Assembly (NCBI GenBank): GCA_006844765.1
Contig: SPJV01000076.1
Location: 61,483-125,482 of the forward strand
DNA: 64,000 bases
DNA from: Alphaproteobacteria bacterium
Lineage (GTDB): Bacteria > Pseudomonadota > Alphaproteobacteria > UBA8366 > Aestuariispiraceae
Direction: 5' to 3'
Below are positions 28,650 to 37,457 of the stretch, piece by piece. Position 1 is the stretch's first letter. Each line of letters starts with the position of its first letter. Under the pieces are notes generated by a model. The model had not been told where the DNA came from. It made no database searches and saw nothing but the letters and a program-made list of their open reading frames with translations. The translations under genes and the position numbers were made by a program.

Positions 28650-30179
28650 TTATGCGGTTGCGGAGCGGCGTGGCTCCCGGTCAATGCTGCTTCTTATCCA
28701 ATTATCCAAAACCACCACTTCATCGGCGGATAGTTTCAGTCCAAGTTTTGTCCGGCGCCACAGCACATCCTCTGCCGTGCGCGCCCATTCATGCTCTATC
28801 AACCACCTGACCTCCGCCTCAGTTAGATCGGCGCCGAAACGCTGTCCAAGCGCGTAAATGTCTTTGGCGCCGCCCAGGACTGTTGTGGCATCGATTCCAT
28901 ACATACGGATAAGCCGTGTCGCCCATTCTTTCGTGAGGAATGGGTACCGATCCTGTAGGTGGTTAATTAGTCGCCCGACATCTTCGACAGGGAAATCACC
29001 TCCTGGCAAGGGAGCACCCGCAGTCCAATCGCCCGTCATTGCCGGGAAGAACGGCTGAAGCTTCTCTAGGGCGGCTTCGGACAAACGGCGATATGTCGTG
29101 ATCTTGCCACCGAAAATGTTCAGCAACGGGACGCCATTTTCTGACTGCTCGATTTTCAGGACATAGTCCCGTGTCGCCGCTGTTGCGGACTTCGCCCCAT
29201 CCTCATAAAGCGGGCGGACGCCTGAGAAGGTCCAGACGACATCTTCCGCCTTCACCGGTTTCTTGAAGTAGGCCGAGGCTGCATCGCAGAGGTAATTCTT
29301 TTCTTCATCCGTACAGACGGCTTCTTCAGGCGGAGCATCCTGGTCCCGGTCTGTGGTCCCTATCAGGGTGAAGTCGCCTTCATAGGGAATGGCGAAGACA
29401 ATGCGGCCATCGTCGTTCTGGAAAATGTAAGCGCGGTCATGCTCATAGAGTTTCCGGACGACGATATGGCTGCCCCGGACCAGCCGGATTTTATCAGAGG
29501 TGTTAATGCCGACGCAGTTTGCGATCAGATCATTGACCCAGGGACCACCGGCATTCACCAAGGCACGCGCTTTGATACTGTGTTGGCGTCCGGTCTGCTG
29601 ATCCTTCACAGTCACTTGCCAGAGATTGTCGATCTGACGGGCTGAAATGCATTCCGTCCCCACATTGATAACCGCGCCGAGCCGCTCCGCATCCCGCGCG
29701 TTCAGGACGACGAGGCGTGAGTCCTGAACCCAGCAATCCGAATATTCGAAACCGGTTTGAAACCTGTCATCCAAGGGCTTCCCGAGCTCAGATCTGGAGA
29801 GTTTCAGGGTCGCCGTGGGCGGCAATAGTTTACGCCCGCCCAGATTGTCATAGATGAACAGCCCCAGTCGCAGCAGCCATTTCGGCCGCAACCCATCGTG
29901 ATGAGGCAGAACGAAACGCATCGGCCAGGAAATATGCGGCATCGCGCGCAACAGCGTTTCGCGCTCGCTCAATGCTTCGCGTACAAGCCTGAATTCATAG
30001 TATTCCAGATAGCGCAGACCGCCGTGAAATAGTTTGGTCGAGGCAGAAGACGTGCCTTGGGCAAGATCGCCTTTCTCACAGAGATAAACGCTCAAGCCAC
30101 GACCAGCCGCGTCCCGGGCGATACCGCACCCGTTGACACCACCCCCGATGATGGCGAGATCGACGACCATTTCGGCCAT
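28650..30179 (-). CDS. glpD: Aerobic glycerol-3-phosphate dehydrogenase
   Basis: Membrane-associated FAD enzyme oxidising glycerol-3-phosphate to dihydroxyacetone phosphate and passing electrons to quinone. The 509-residue protein starts VDLAIIGGGVNGCGIARDA (FAD-binding Gly-x-Gly-x-x-Gly), with GTSSASTKLFHGGLRYLE, the family's GGPWVNDL, and the C-terminal helical domain (WLIEHEWARTAEDVLWRRTK). I chose ATG 30179 because of AGGGGGAAA upstream; two codons later another ATG is possible. It is the first gene of the operon and the operon carries no glycerol kinase gene. Confidence 0.95.
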   Translation of the reverse strand: MAEMVVDLAIIGGGVNGCGIARDAAGRGLSVYLCEKGDLAQGTSSASTKLFHGGLRYLEYYEFRLVREALSERETLLRAMPHISWPMRFVLPHHDGLRPKWLLRLGLFIYDNLGGRKLLPPTATLKLSRSELGKPLDDRFQTGFEYSDCWVQDSRLVVLNARDAERLGAVINVGTECISARQIDNLWQVTVKDQQTGRQHSIKARALVNAGGPWVNDLIANCVGINTSDKIRLVRGSHIVVRKLYEHDRAYIFQNDDGRIVFAIPYEGDFTLIGTTDRDQDAPPEEAVCTDEEKNYLCDAASAYFKKPVKAEDVVWTFSGVRPLYEDGAKSATAATRDYVLKIEQSENGVPLLNIFGGKITTYRRLSEAALEKLQPFFPAMTGDWTAGAPLPGGDFPVEDVGRLINHLQDRYPFLTKEWATRLIRMYGIDATTVLGGAKDIYALGQRFGADLTEAEVRWLIEHEWARTAEDVLWRRTKLGLKLSADEVVVLDNWIRSSIDREPRRSATA

Positions 30180-30297
30180 CTCGTTTCCCCCTGCAACCGA
30201 CCGCGCGTTGCGTTCTGTTGTTGTTATTTGTTGAAAGTCTTTGGCATGTGATACTCGACGGCACGTATTACTCGACAGCGCCATTCCGATTTACGGA

Positions 30298-30347
30298 AAC
30301 GAAACCTATTCGAATATAAAACGCGCGTCAATCGGTGGATAACGAAA
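30298..30347 (-). promoter_or_regulatory. glpD promoter flanked by two TTTCGTT boxes
   Basis: Read leftward: a -35 TTGACG (30326-30331), 17-bp spacer, -10 TAGGTT (30303-30308). The heptamer TTTCGTT (AACGAAA on the + strand) lies at 30341-30347, upstream of -35, and again at 30298-30304, overlapping the -10. A third copy is upstream of glpR (31180-31186). DeoR/GlpR-type regulators commonly recognise TTTCG-like half-sites, so these are candidate GlpR operators. Confidence 0.5.
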
Positions 30348-30352
30348 GTATT

Positions 30353-31114
30353 TTAAGTCGCCAGGACGACCTCAACATCATTCCGGGCACATAAATCCAG
30401 GAATTTTTTTGGGGCGTTTACATCGGTCACAAAGCAGTCGATTTGAGAGATATCCGAGATTCGCACGGGGGCGGAGACCTCGAACTTCGTGGAATCGGCT
30501 ACTAGAATAACCTTTCGGGCGTTCTCAATAATCGCCCGGGCTACCTTTACTTCGCGATAATCGAAGTCGAGGAGGGACCCATCTTCATCGATGCCGGAAA
30601 CGCCGATCACCGCGTAGTCGACCTTGAACTGACGGATGAAGTCGACAGCCGCTTCTCCGACAATCCCGCCATCCGAACTACGGACCACGCCGCCCGCAAT
30701 CACGACCTCCATCTCCGTCAACATTCTTAAGCGATTGGCAACATTAATATTATTGGTGATGAGCATGAGTTTTTCATGATCATATAGCGCTTCACCTACT
30801 GCTTCCGTTGTTGTGCCGATATTGATGAACAGGGACCCGCCATTGGGGATCAGTGCTGCCGCCGCGCGTCCGATCGCGGCTTTCTCTTCCTCTGCTATGT
30901 GGCGTCGTTGCTCATATTCCAGATTCTCGGTGCCGGACGTCATAATGGCCCCGCCATGGGTCCGGCGAAGCTTCTTGGTATCGCAGAGGGTATTCAGGTC
31001 TTTGCGGATTGTTTGAGGCGATACGTCATAGCGCGACGCCAAGTCGTCAACGAACAGCCGGCCTTCCAGTTTGGCCAGGTCTAGGATCTCTTCCTGTCGT
31101 TTGCTCAGCAGCAT
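30353..31114 (-). CDS. glpR: DeoR/GlpR family transcriptional regulator
   Basis: A DeoR-family repressor of 253 residues. The N-terminal winged helix (LLSKRQEEILDLAKLEGRLFVDDLASRYDVSPQTIRKDLNTL, then LRRTHGGA) is diagnostic. The C-terminal phosphosugar-sensing domain contains INIGTTTEAVGEAL and the VIGVSGIDEDGSLLDFDYREV stretch. Its position just upstream of glpD and the transporter makes glycerol-3-phosphate the likely effector. I favour ATG 31114; a GTG four codons earlier (31126) is equally compatible. The 170-bp gap to glpD holds the promoter described separately. Confidence 0.9.
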   Translation of the reverse strand: MLLSKRQEEILDLAKLEGRLFVDDLASRYDVSPQTIRKDLNTLCDTKKLRRTHGGAIMTSGTENLEYEQRRHIAEEEKAAIGRAAAALIPNGGSLFINIGTTTEAVGEALYDHEKLMLITNNINVANRLRMLTEMEVVIAGGVVRSSDGGIVGEAAVDFIRQFKVDYAVIGVSGIDEDGSLLDFDYREVKVARAIIENARKVILVADSTKFEVSAPVRISDISQIDCFVTDVNAPKKFLDLCARNDVEVVLAT

Positions 31115-31179
31115 CTCAGCTTTCACTTTTTTTCGATTCTTATTTAAAGTGAGCGTTCATGAAAAGGCTGTTAATGAAA

Positions 31180-31186
31180 AACGAAA
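31180..31186. promoter_or_regulatory. Third AACGAAA box, upstream of glpR
   Basis: AACGAAA (TTTCGTT leftward) about 65 bp upstream of the glpR start, identical to the two copies flanking the glpD promoter. It suggests autoregulation if GlpR is the binding protein. Confidence 0.35.
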
Positions 31187-31232
31187 GCTGCATTCCCCCA
31201 GAGAATATCGCCTGTTAGGTGGTTTTCCGGCG

Positions 31233-31658
31233 TTATCGGCGCCAAATTAGGACCCGGCCATCGGATGGGGATAATACGCATTCATCCCCTGACACTATGT
31301 TGGTGCAGGGATCTTGTGCCAAAAGATGGATGATCGGAAGGCCGGCAAAAATACACCCTTGAACGAAGATTGGACTGGTCTCCCGAAAGATAATCCCCAA
31401 AGGCGCAATCCCACGTTCGGCGAGGCCGGCGAGTGCCCAGGATGCCGCGACCCCACCCTTGGGTTTCGCAAACACGAGGATCTTCCCTTTGACGGATTCG
31501 CCATAGAGATCATGGGCGGGGTTTGAAATGACACCAGCTTCCGGATCCAAATCATAGCGGACGCCGAAGTCATCCTGAGACACCAGGGCCGGGCCGCGAA
31601 CCGAAGGGCCGCATCCCGAGCCGCCATCAAGAATGAGGTTTGGTTCTTTTGTTTCCAT
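31233..31658 (-). CDS. Aconitase X swivel-domain subunit (DUF126)
   Basis: Small subunit of a two-gene (type II) aconitase X, 141 residues. The swivel-domain motifs LVSQDDFGVRYDLDPEAGVISNPAHDLYGESVKGKILVFAKPKGGVAASWAL are visible in sequence order (residues about 25-80), with the conserved Ser of the GGSGCGPSVRGPALVS entry. It starts 2 bp after the stop of the large subunit. Bacterial two-subunit AcnX enzymes have been shown to be cis-3-hydroxy-L-proline dehydratases; that is the most likely reaction but is inferred here. The start at ATG 31658 is preferred over a longer frame overlapping the large-subunit gene. Confidence 0.85.
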   Translation of the reverse strand: METKEPNLILDGGSGCGPSVRGPALVSQDDFGVRYDLDPEAGVISNPAHDLYGESVKGKILVFAKPKGGVAASWALAGLAERGIAPLGIIFRETSPIFVQGCIFAGLPIIHLLAQDPCTNIVSGDECVLSPSDGRVLIWRR

Positions 31659-31660
31659 GA

Positions 31661-32917
31661 TCAAAGCCTTCCCGACACAGCGGCATCGACGCAGGTTTTC
31701 AGGCGGCGCAACACACAATCAAATCCGGAGGGACGCAGTGTATTGACCAGCTTGGCCGCATTCGTAACCAGGGTTTTCCCACCGGATTTGATCCGCATCA
31801 GGGGTGCTTCGGGGTAGAAGCATGTACCGGTGGAGAATTCGACCCCCTGGGCGTTCATTGCATCCGATATCCCGGCGGAATCAGCCTGGCCCTTCACCTG
31901 TGGGTCCAGCGCGATGATCATCCGGGTATTCTCGTGCACTTTTCGTCCGTTGAGGAGGCGTTGGATCTCGATGATCTCATCAATAGCCAGCTGTGGGGCG
32001 GCGAAGACGACGAAGTCGATATCGGAACTCGCGGGCTCACTGGCGGTGAAGGCTGCATCCAAGTCTTGCTGCGTGATTATCCGGTCTGGAGCCGCATCCT
32101 TCAGTGACAGATTACCGCCAAGCGCTGCTTCCAGATTTGGTGCTTCCGGTGTGGCGCCGATGACATGGAACATCGCATGCCCCCCGTAACTCGCCAGCGC
32201 AACGCCGAGCTGCTTCAGCATTGGGAAGGTGGGGAGTGCGAAATCACCACAGAAAACCGGTACGGTCGTGTAACCGGGCCGGACCACGCCGGTCAGTGCC
32301 GCAATGGCCCCCCAATCCGCAGCTTCTGCCGGATTGCAGTCCAGCCGGACGATCAGATTGGCCTGCCGATTTTCATCGAGATGCATGCCATAGGCGGGTG
32401 TTGAGCCCAATAGGGCGGAGGCAAAAGCAGAGGGGCCGCCTTCGAAATTCGTTCTGGCGCCAAAGACGGCATTCGCCATGATCGCTGTCCCGGTGTCGCC
32501 CCAAGCCAGGGTCTCCCCGCGCGCCGGTGGGGAGACGCTTTGATAGTTGATGCAGCTATATGTCGGGATGAAGCCGACTTCTTTGCAGAGCCTTTGAAGT
32601 CGCTTGTCCCCTTCGACGAAAGTTTCCGTCAGACCATATTCAGAGACCATCTCGGCAGCCCGCCCGAAATCGACGGAGCAGGGATCCAGATAGGATGGCA
32701 CTTTGACTCGCACGCCATCTGCCTTCGCGCGTTCCAACAGCTCGACACTGGGTGTGCCGCCGAGCCTGAGGTCCGGGGCAAAATGCGCGGAGGTAACCGG
32801 CAGCATTTCTTCCGCATTAAAGAACTGACCGAGCGATAGATTGAACTCCATCGCCCATTTCATGGTGCCGCCTTCGGCGCCATCCAGCCAGCGCAAATGC
32901 TGCTCATCCAGGTTCAT
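31661..32917 (-). CDS. Aconitase X catalytic subunit (DUF521)
   Basis: Large subunit of aconitase X, 418 residues, a dehydratase relative of aconitase. Family features: the N-terminal LRWLDGAEGGTMKWAMEF, SAHFAPDLRLGG, the CINYQSVSPPARGETLAWGD segment, and the TGTAIMANAVFGARTNFEGG loop. The DTG variant in this loop fits the bacterial hydroxyproline-type enzymes more than the archaeal mevalonate-phosphate ones, as far as I can judge. The ATG at 32917 has GGAGGAAAA upstream. It is divergent from the agmatinase-family gene. No hydroxyproline transporter or pyrroline-carboxylate reductase gene lies beside it, so the substrate is not confirmed. Confidence 0.87.
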   Translation of the reverse strand: MNLDEQHLRWLDGAEGGTMKWAMEFNLSLGQFFNAEEMLPVTSAHFAPDLRLGGTPSVELLERAKADGVRVKVPSYLDPCSVDFGRAAEMVSEYGLTETFVEGDKRLQRLCKEVGFIPTYSCINYQSVSPPARGETLAWGDTGTAIMANAVFGARTNFEGGPSAFASALLGSTPAYGMHLDENRQANLIVRLDCNPAEAADWGAIAALTGVVRPGYTTVPVFCGDFALPTFPMLKQLGVALASYGGHAMFHVIGATPEAPNLEAALGGNLSLKDAAPDRIITQQDLDAAFTASEPASSDIDFVVFAAPQLAIDEIIEIQRLLNGRKVHENTRMIIALDPQVKGQADSAGISDAMNAQGVEFSTGTCFYPEAPLMRIKSGGKTLVTNAAKLVNTLRPSGFDCVLRRLKTCVDAAVSGRL

Positions 32918-32991
32918 GTCATTTTCCTCCTCACCACCAGATCACGGTGCCATTCGTTCCTGGGGGGAAGCAACCGGATTGTCGGGGCAGG

Positions 32992-33004
32992 GTAAAAATT
33001 TTAC
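32992..33004. promoter_or_regulatory. 13-bp palindrome between divergent acnX and ureohydrolase genes
   Basis: GTAAAAATTTTAC, a perfect palindrome of 6-bp arms around one base, in the 212-bp divergent gap. Its size and symmetric AT-rich core suit a dimeric repressor. No regulator gene is adjacent, so the protein is unknown. Confidence 0.4.
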
Positions 33005-33129
33005 GGTCAGGCCAGAATACGAACGCCTTGATGTTCCGACTGGCGCGTGGTCCAGAACCAAAGTCAATTCGGTGCATTCGGCCGAAAATCGAAACAGATA
33101 AGGCTCTGTTTTCACTGAAGGAGGTTCTG

Positions 33130-34080
33130 ATGACGAAGTTCAATCAACCGCTTGGCGGGAATGAGATGCCGCGCTTCGGCGGGCCGGCGACGATGATGCG
33201 TCTCCCCACGCAGGCGACAGCAGAGGGACTGGACGCGGCATTTGTTGGTGTGCCCTTTGATATCGGGACGTCCAATCGTTCTGGCACGCGTTTCGGGCCA
33301 CGGGCCATTCGCGCCGAATCCTGTCTGTTGAGGCCTTATAACATGGAGACCCGCGCGGCCCCTTTCGACTCGCTGCAAATCGCTGATATTGGGGACATTG
33401 CGATCAATACCTTCAACCTGCAGAAAAGCATGGCGATTATTGAGGACGCCTATGACGAGATTCTGGCGCAGGATTGTATTCCCCTGACGCTTGGCGGGGA
33501 CCATACAATCGCCCTGCCGATCCTACGGGCGCTCAAGAAGAAATATGGACCTGTCGGGATGATCCATGTCGATGCGCATGCGGATATCAATGACAACATG
33601 TTCGGCGAGCCGATTGCCCATGGCACGCCTTTCCGTCGGGCCGTCGAAGAGGGCCTGTTGGATGGAGACCGCGTTTATCAGATTGGGCTGCGCGGCACGG
33701 GCTATGCAGCCGATGACTTCGACTGGCCGCGAGAGCAGGGCTTCACGGTCGTTTGTGCCCAGGACTGTTGGCATAAATCATTGGCGCCCTTGATGGCGGA
33801 GACGCGGGCGAAGGTTGGGGATGGCCCGGTTTATCTCAGCTTCGATATCGATGGGCTCGACCCGTCAGCAGCGCCTGGAACCGGTACGCCGGAATTTGGC
33901 GGGCTGACGGTGATCCAGGGTTTTGAGATCATCCGTGGCTGTCGGGGGATGAACCTTGTCGGATGTGACTTGGTTGAGATATCGCCGCCCTATGATCCAT
34001 CCGGGAACACGGCTTTGCTGGGCGCGAACCTGCTTTACGAGATGCTATGTGTCCTGCCGGGTGTCACATATCGGGATTAG
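33130..34080 (+). CDS. Agmatinase-family ureohydrolase
   Basis: Binuclear manganese enzyme that hydrolyses a guanidino compound to urea and an amine. The 316-residue protein has all metal ligands: LTLGGDHTIALP, MIHVDAHADINDN and YLSFDIDGLDPSAAPGTGTPE. The N-terminal KFNQPLGGNEMPRFGGPATMMRLP is typical of proteobacterial guanidinobutyrase/agmatinase-like members, so agmatine, 4-guanidinobutyrate or a related compound is possible. ATG 33130 has a perfect AAGGAGGT; the frame is open for 61 codons upstream without an RBS. Its stop overlaps the uxuA stop by 4 bp tail to tail. Confidence 0.9.
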   Translation: MTKFNQPLGGNEMPRFGGPATMMRLPTQATAEGLDAAFVGVPFDIGTSNRSGTRFGPRAIRAESCLLRPYNMETRAAPFDSLQIADIGDIAINTFNLQKSMAIIEDAYDEILAQDCIPLTLGGDHTIALPILRALKKKYGPVGMIHVDAHADINDNMFGEPIAHGTPFRRAVEEGLLDGDRVYQIGLRGTGYAADDFDWPREQGFTVVCAQDCWHKSLAPLMAETRAKVGDGPVYLSFDIDGLDPSAAPGTGTPEFGGLTVIQGFEIIRGCRGMNLVGCDLVEISPPYDPSGNTALLGANLLYEMLCVLPGVTYRD

Positions 34081-35267
34081 GATTGGCGGTCCTGCCACTG
34101 CAGGGCGGCGATGACACCGCGAAGCTCTGCCAGGCCGCGCATTCGGCCGAAGAGCGGATAACCCGGATGGGTGCCACGGTCGCTGTCGCTGACCAGTTCA
34201 TGGCCATGGTCCGGGCGAAAGGCAATGTTGGAGTCTGCGCGCCCTTCCGCCTTCCGCCGTTTCTCCTCGGTCATCAAGGTATCGATCAGGCTCACCATGT
34301 CCGTGCGCCCTTCAAGATGGGCGGCTTCCTCAAAACTGCCGGAGCCATCCGGATCGTGCTGGACATTGCGAAGATGGGCGAAATGGATATGGGGGGCGAA
34401 GCGGGCGGCAATCGCCGGGACGTCATTTTCCGGCCCGGCGCCGAGTGATCCGGCACAGAGGGTTAGGCCATTGGCCGGCGATGGCAGGGCATCGAGAACC
34501 CATTGTATGTCTTCCGCCGAAGAGACGATGCGCGGCAGTCCCAGGATATCACGGGGCGGATCATCCGGATGAACGCAGAGCCGCATGCCAAGTTCTTCCG
34601 CTGTCGGCACGACCTCTTCCAGGAAGCGCTTGTAGTTCGCTCGCAGCACCGCGCGATCAATGTCCTTATAGCGCTGCAATGCGTCGCGCAGGCTGTCGAC
34701 ACTGTATCGATCATAAGCGCCCGGCAGACCGGCCATGATAGACTCTAATAACGCTTCCCGATCCGCCTCAGTCGATTGTTTGTACCAGATTTCCGCTTCT
34801 TCGCAGACAGCGTCCGGGTAATCCTGCGCGGCGTCGGCACGACCCAGCATGTGAAGTTCAAACGCCGCCATGCGCGGCGCATCGAAGCGCAGGCATGATC
34901 CACCTTCCTTGGTCGGTGTGGCCAGGTCCGTGCGGGTCCAATCCAATAGGGGCATAAAGTTATAACAGATTATGTTGATGCCTTCTGCGGCGAGGTTCCG
35001 CATGGACTGGCGATAGGCCTCAAACAGCGGCTCCAGATCGCCCTCGCCCCGTTTGATGTCTTCATGAATGGGCAGGCTCTCAACAACGACCCACTGGAAG
35101 CCTGCTTCCTCAACCTGCCGCCGGCGTGCGGCGATGGTTTCACGCGGCCAGACCTCACCATAGGGAATTTCGTGCAGCGCCGTAACGATGCCGCTCGCTC
35201 CCGACTGGGCAATCTCAGTTAACTTGATTTGATCCAGGGCGCCGTACCATCGCCAACTTTCTTTCAT
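34077..35267 (-). CDS. uxuA: Mannonate dehydratase
   Basis: Dehydrates D-mannonate to 2-keto-3-deoxygluconate (KDG), the last step encoded in this operon. The 396-residue protein begins MKESWRWYGALDQIKLTEIAQSG with VTALHEIPYGEVW, family hallmarks, followed by CYNFMPLLDWTRTDL; the metal-binding region includes LCVHPDDPP, HFAHLRNV and FRPDHGHEL. The ATG overlaps the uxuB stop (ATGA). It is the final gene of the uronate operon. Confidence 0.95.
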   Translation of the reverse strand: MKESWRWYGALDQIKLTEIAQSGASGIVTALHEIPYGEVWPRETIAARRRQVEEAGFQWVVVESLPIHEDIKRGEGDLEPLFEAYRQSMRNLAAEGINIICYNFMPLLDWTRTDLATPTKEGGSCLRFDAPRMAAFELHMLGRADAAQDYPDAVCEEAEIWYKQSTEADREALLESIMAGLPGAYDRYSVDSLRDALQRYKDIDRAVLRANYKRFLEEVVPTAEELGMRLCVHPDDPPRDILGLPRIVSSAEDIQWVLDALPSPANGLTLCAGSLGAGPENDVPAIAARFAPHIHFAHLRNVQHDPDGSGSFEEAAHLEGRTDMVSLIDTLMTEEKRRKAEGRADSNIAFRPDHGHELVSDSDRGTHPGYPLFGRMRGLAELRGVIAALQWQDRQS

Positions 35268-36727
35268 CCCAACTCCTCCACCGCCGCGCGGGCGCCGATT
35301 TCAAGCAAGCGCCCATAGGCAGAGACGACACCGGCCTCCATCATGCGCGCGATTTCCTCAGAGAAGATATCGCGGATACCCAACAAGGCCCGCGCCTTAT
35401 TTACGCCATGCGCATTGTCGGATACGTTTCGTAAGGTCTCAGCCAAGGGGTCTTTTACATCAATCGCCGCGCCGGTCTCATCCACACCACCGACATAGCG
35501 CATCCATCCCGCAACAGCCAACATCAACCCTGGCACCGGTCGCCCTGCCGCCAGGTTTTCGGCGATTGTCCCAAGGATGCGCTGCGGCAGCTTTTGTGAG
35601 CCATCCATGGCGATCTGCCAGGTGCGGTGACGGATCGACGGATTGGCATAGCGCGCGAAGAGCTGGTCTGCATAGGCATTAAGATCGGCACCGGGCGGGG
35701 CCTCAAGAACTGGGATTATCTCTGCTGACCATAGCTTCTTTACGTATCGGTCGAACGCAGTGTCAGCGACCGTATCGGCGATGGTCTCATGCCCGCTCAG
35801 ATACCCAAGATAGGCGAGCGCCGAATGGGTGCCGTTCAGGCAACGCAGTTTCATATGTTCAAAGGGCAGAACATTGTCGACCAGCATGACACCCACCGCG
35901 CGGAGGTCCGGTCTCGCGGCATCGACGAAGTTATCCTCGACCACCCATTGCCGGAAGGGCTCATGCATCACGGGCGCGGCATCCAAAACACCAGTTTCAT
36001 TCGCCAAGTCTTGAATGTCGTCTTCCGTAGTTTTGGGAACGATCCGGTCGATCATCGTTGAAGGGAAACGGCATTCTGTATCGATCCATTCGGCGAGTTT
36101 CGTGTCGATCATGGTGGCCAGTTCTTGCACCACACCACGCAGCAATCGCCCATTCTCAGGTAGGTTATCGCAGGTCATGACCGTGAACGGGGGGAGCCCC
36201 TGCTTCCAACGCCGGTCGAGTGCACGGACAAGATAGCCGGGTGCCGAAACCGGCAAGGCGTTCTGTAGATCATGCACAATATCGGGATGTTTCGGATTAA
36301 GTCGCCCCGTTGCTGGATCGTGGCAATAGCCCTTTTCCGTCACGGTCAGGGAAACGATTCTGACTTCGGGGGCTGACATTGCCGCCAATACAGCCTCCGG
36401 ATCTTCCCGGGCGACCAGGACATCGCGAACGGCATCGATGGTTTGAACAGAATTGCCCTCCGGTCCCTGTTCAACCGCCGTATAGACGCAGTCCTGTGGC
36501 TTCAGGCCATCGCGTATTTCCGGGGATCTGAGGGATACCCCAACGATACCCCAAGCACCCCCGGATGCCGCCATCGCTTCTTGGATGTAGATCGCCCCAT
36601 GGGCTCGGAAGAAAGCGCCCAGGCCCAAATGGACGATGCCAACGTCGGGCCGAGGAGGCGCCGATGGAGATGGCACCTTTCGAGGTGGTCTCGGAAGGTT
36701 AGAAGGCAAGCCATCCTCCATCGACAT
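35264..36727 (-). CDS. uxuB: D-mannonate oxidoreductase / fructuronate reductase
   Basis: Reduces D-fructuronate to D-mannonate with NADH; mannitol-dehydrogenase family, 487 residues. The NAD fold opens with VGIVHLGLGAFFRAHGAIYI. The catalytic region is seen in MKLRCLNGTHSALAYLGYL (Lys, Asn, His) and YVTLD-like segments are replaced by SLTVTEKGYCHDP. The start overlaps the end of kduD by 29 bp. ATG 36727 and the second ATG at 36721 are both possible and neither has a strong RBS; translational coupling is likely. Confidence 0.93.
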   Translation of the reverse strand: MSMEDGLPSNLPRPPRKVPSPSAPPRPDVGIVHLGLGAFFRAHGAIYIQEAMAASGGAWGIVGVSLRSPEIRDGLKPQDCVYTAVEQGPEGNSVQTIDAVRDVLVAREDPEAVLAAMSAPEVRIVSLTVTEKGYCHDPATGRLNPKHPDIVHDLQNALPVSAPGYLVRALDRRWKQGLPPFTVMTCDNLPENGRLLRGVVQELATMIDTKLAEWIDTECRFPSTMIDRIVPKTTEDDIQDLANETGVLDAAPVMHEPFRQWVVEDNFVDAARPDLRAVGVMLVDNVLPFEHMKLRCLNGTHSALAYLGYLSGHETIADTVADTAFDRYVKKLWSAEIIPVLEAPPGADLNAYADQLFARYANPSIRHRTWQIAMDGSQKLPQRILGTIAENLAAGRPVPGLMLAVAGWMRYVGGVDETGAAIDVKDPLAETLRNVSDNAHGVNKARALLGIRDIFSEEIARMMEAGVVSAYGRLLEIGARAAVEELG

Positions 36728-37457
36728 TCAAAACCGCGCCATGAATATACTGGGCGGCTGGTGAGCACAGGAATGCAGCAGTCCCGCCGATATCCTCCGG
36801 CGCGCCCCAGCGGCCGGCCGGGATGCGGCTGAGAATAGACTGGCTGCGGTCGGGATCGTTTCTAAGAGCTTCCGTGTTGTTCGTTGCGATATAGCCTGGC
36901 GCGATGGCATTGACGTTGATGCCGCGCTTCGCCCATTCATTCGCCATTGTTTTCGTCAGCCCCGCGACCCCGTGTTTGGAGGCCGTGTAGGCCGGAACGC
37001 GGATACCGCCTTGAAAACTCAAAAGCGATGCGATGTTGACGATGTTGCCGGTGCCGTCCTCCGCAAAGATTGCGCGGGCAAAGGCTTGGGAGGTCAGGAA
37101 CAGCGCCTTCAGGTTCACATTCAGGACATCATCCCAATCGCTTTCGCTGAAATCGACAGTGTCTTCGCGGCGAATAATCCCGGCATTGTTGACCAGGATG
37201 GAATAGCCGGCCCCCATGAAAAGATCCCGCGCCGCGCCGGGGTCGGTGAAGTCAATCTCCAGAGAGCGCGCGACACCGCCCGCAGCTTCGATGGCGGCGA
37301 CCGTCTCATCACATGATCGGCGGCCGGCACAGACGACATCAGCTCCCTGGCCGGCAAGAGAAACTGCGATGGCTTGTCCGATGCCGGTATTGGCGCCGGT
37401 CACCAGCGCTCGCCGGCCACTCAGGTCAAAGGGGGATGTTCTCGCGTGGTCGCTCAT
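36699..37457 (-). CDS. kduD: 2-dehydro-3-deoxy-D-gluconate 5-dehydrogenase
   Basis: Short-chain dehydrogenase that reduces 2,5-diketo-3-deoxygluconate to KDG with NAD(P)H. The 252-residue protein has ALVTGANTGIGQAIA, the LVNNAGIIRRE motif typical of KduD, and the catalytic Ser/Tyr/Lys in NIASLLSFQGG and PAYTASKHG. C-terminal INVNAIAPGYIATNNTEALR is also KduD-like. It directly follows kduI with an ATGA overlap, which supports the specific assignment over a generic SDR. Confidence 0.94.
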   Translation of the reverse strand: MSDHARTSPFDLSGRRALVTGANTGIGQAIAVSLAGQGADVVCAGRRSCDETVAAIEAAGGVARSLEIDFTDPGAARDLFMGAGYSILVNNAGIIRREDTVDFSESDWDDVLNVNLKALFLTSQAFARAIFAEDGTGNIVNIASLLSFQGGIRVPAYTASKHGVAGLTKTMANEWAKRGINVNAIAPGYIATNNTEALRNDPDRSQSILSRIPAGRWGAPEDIGGTAAFLCSPAAQYIHGAVLNVDGGWLAF

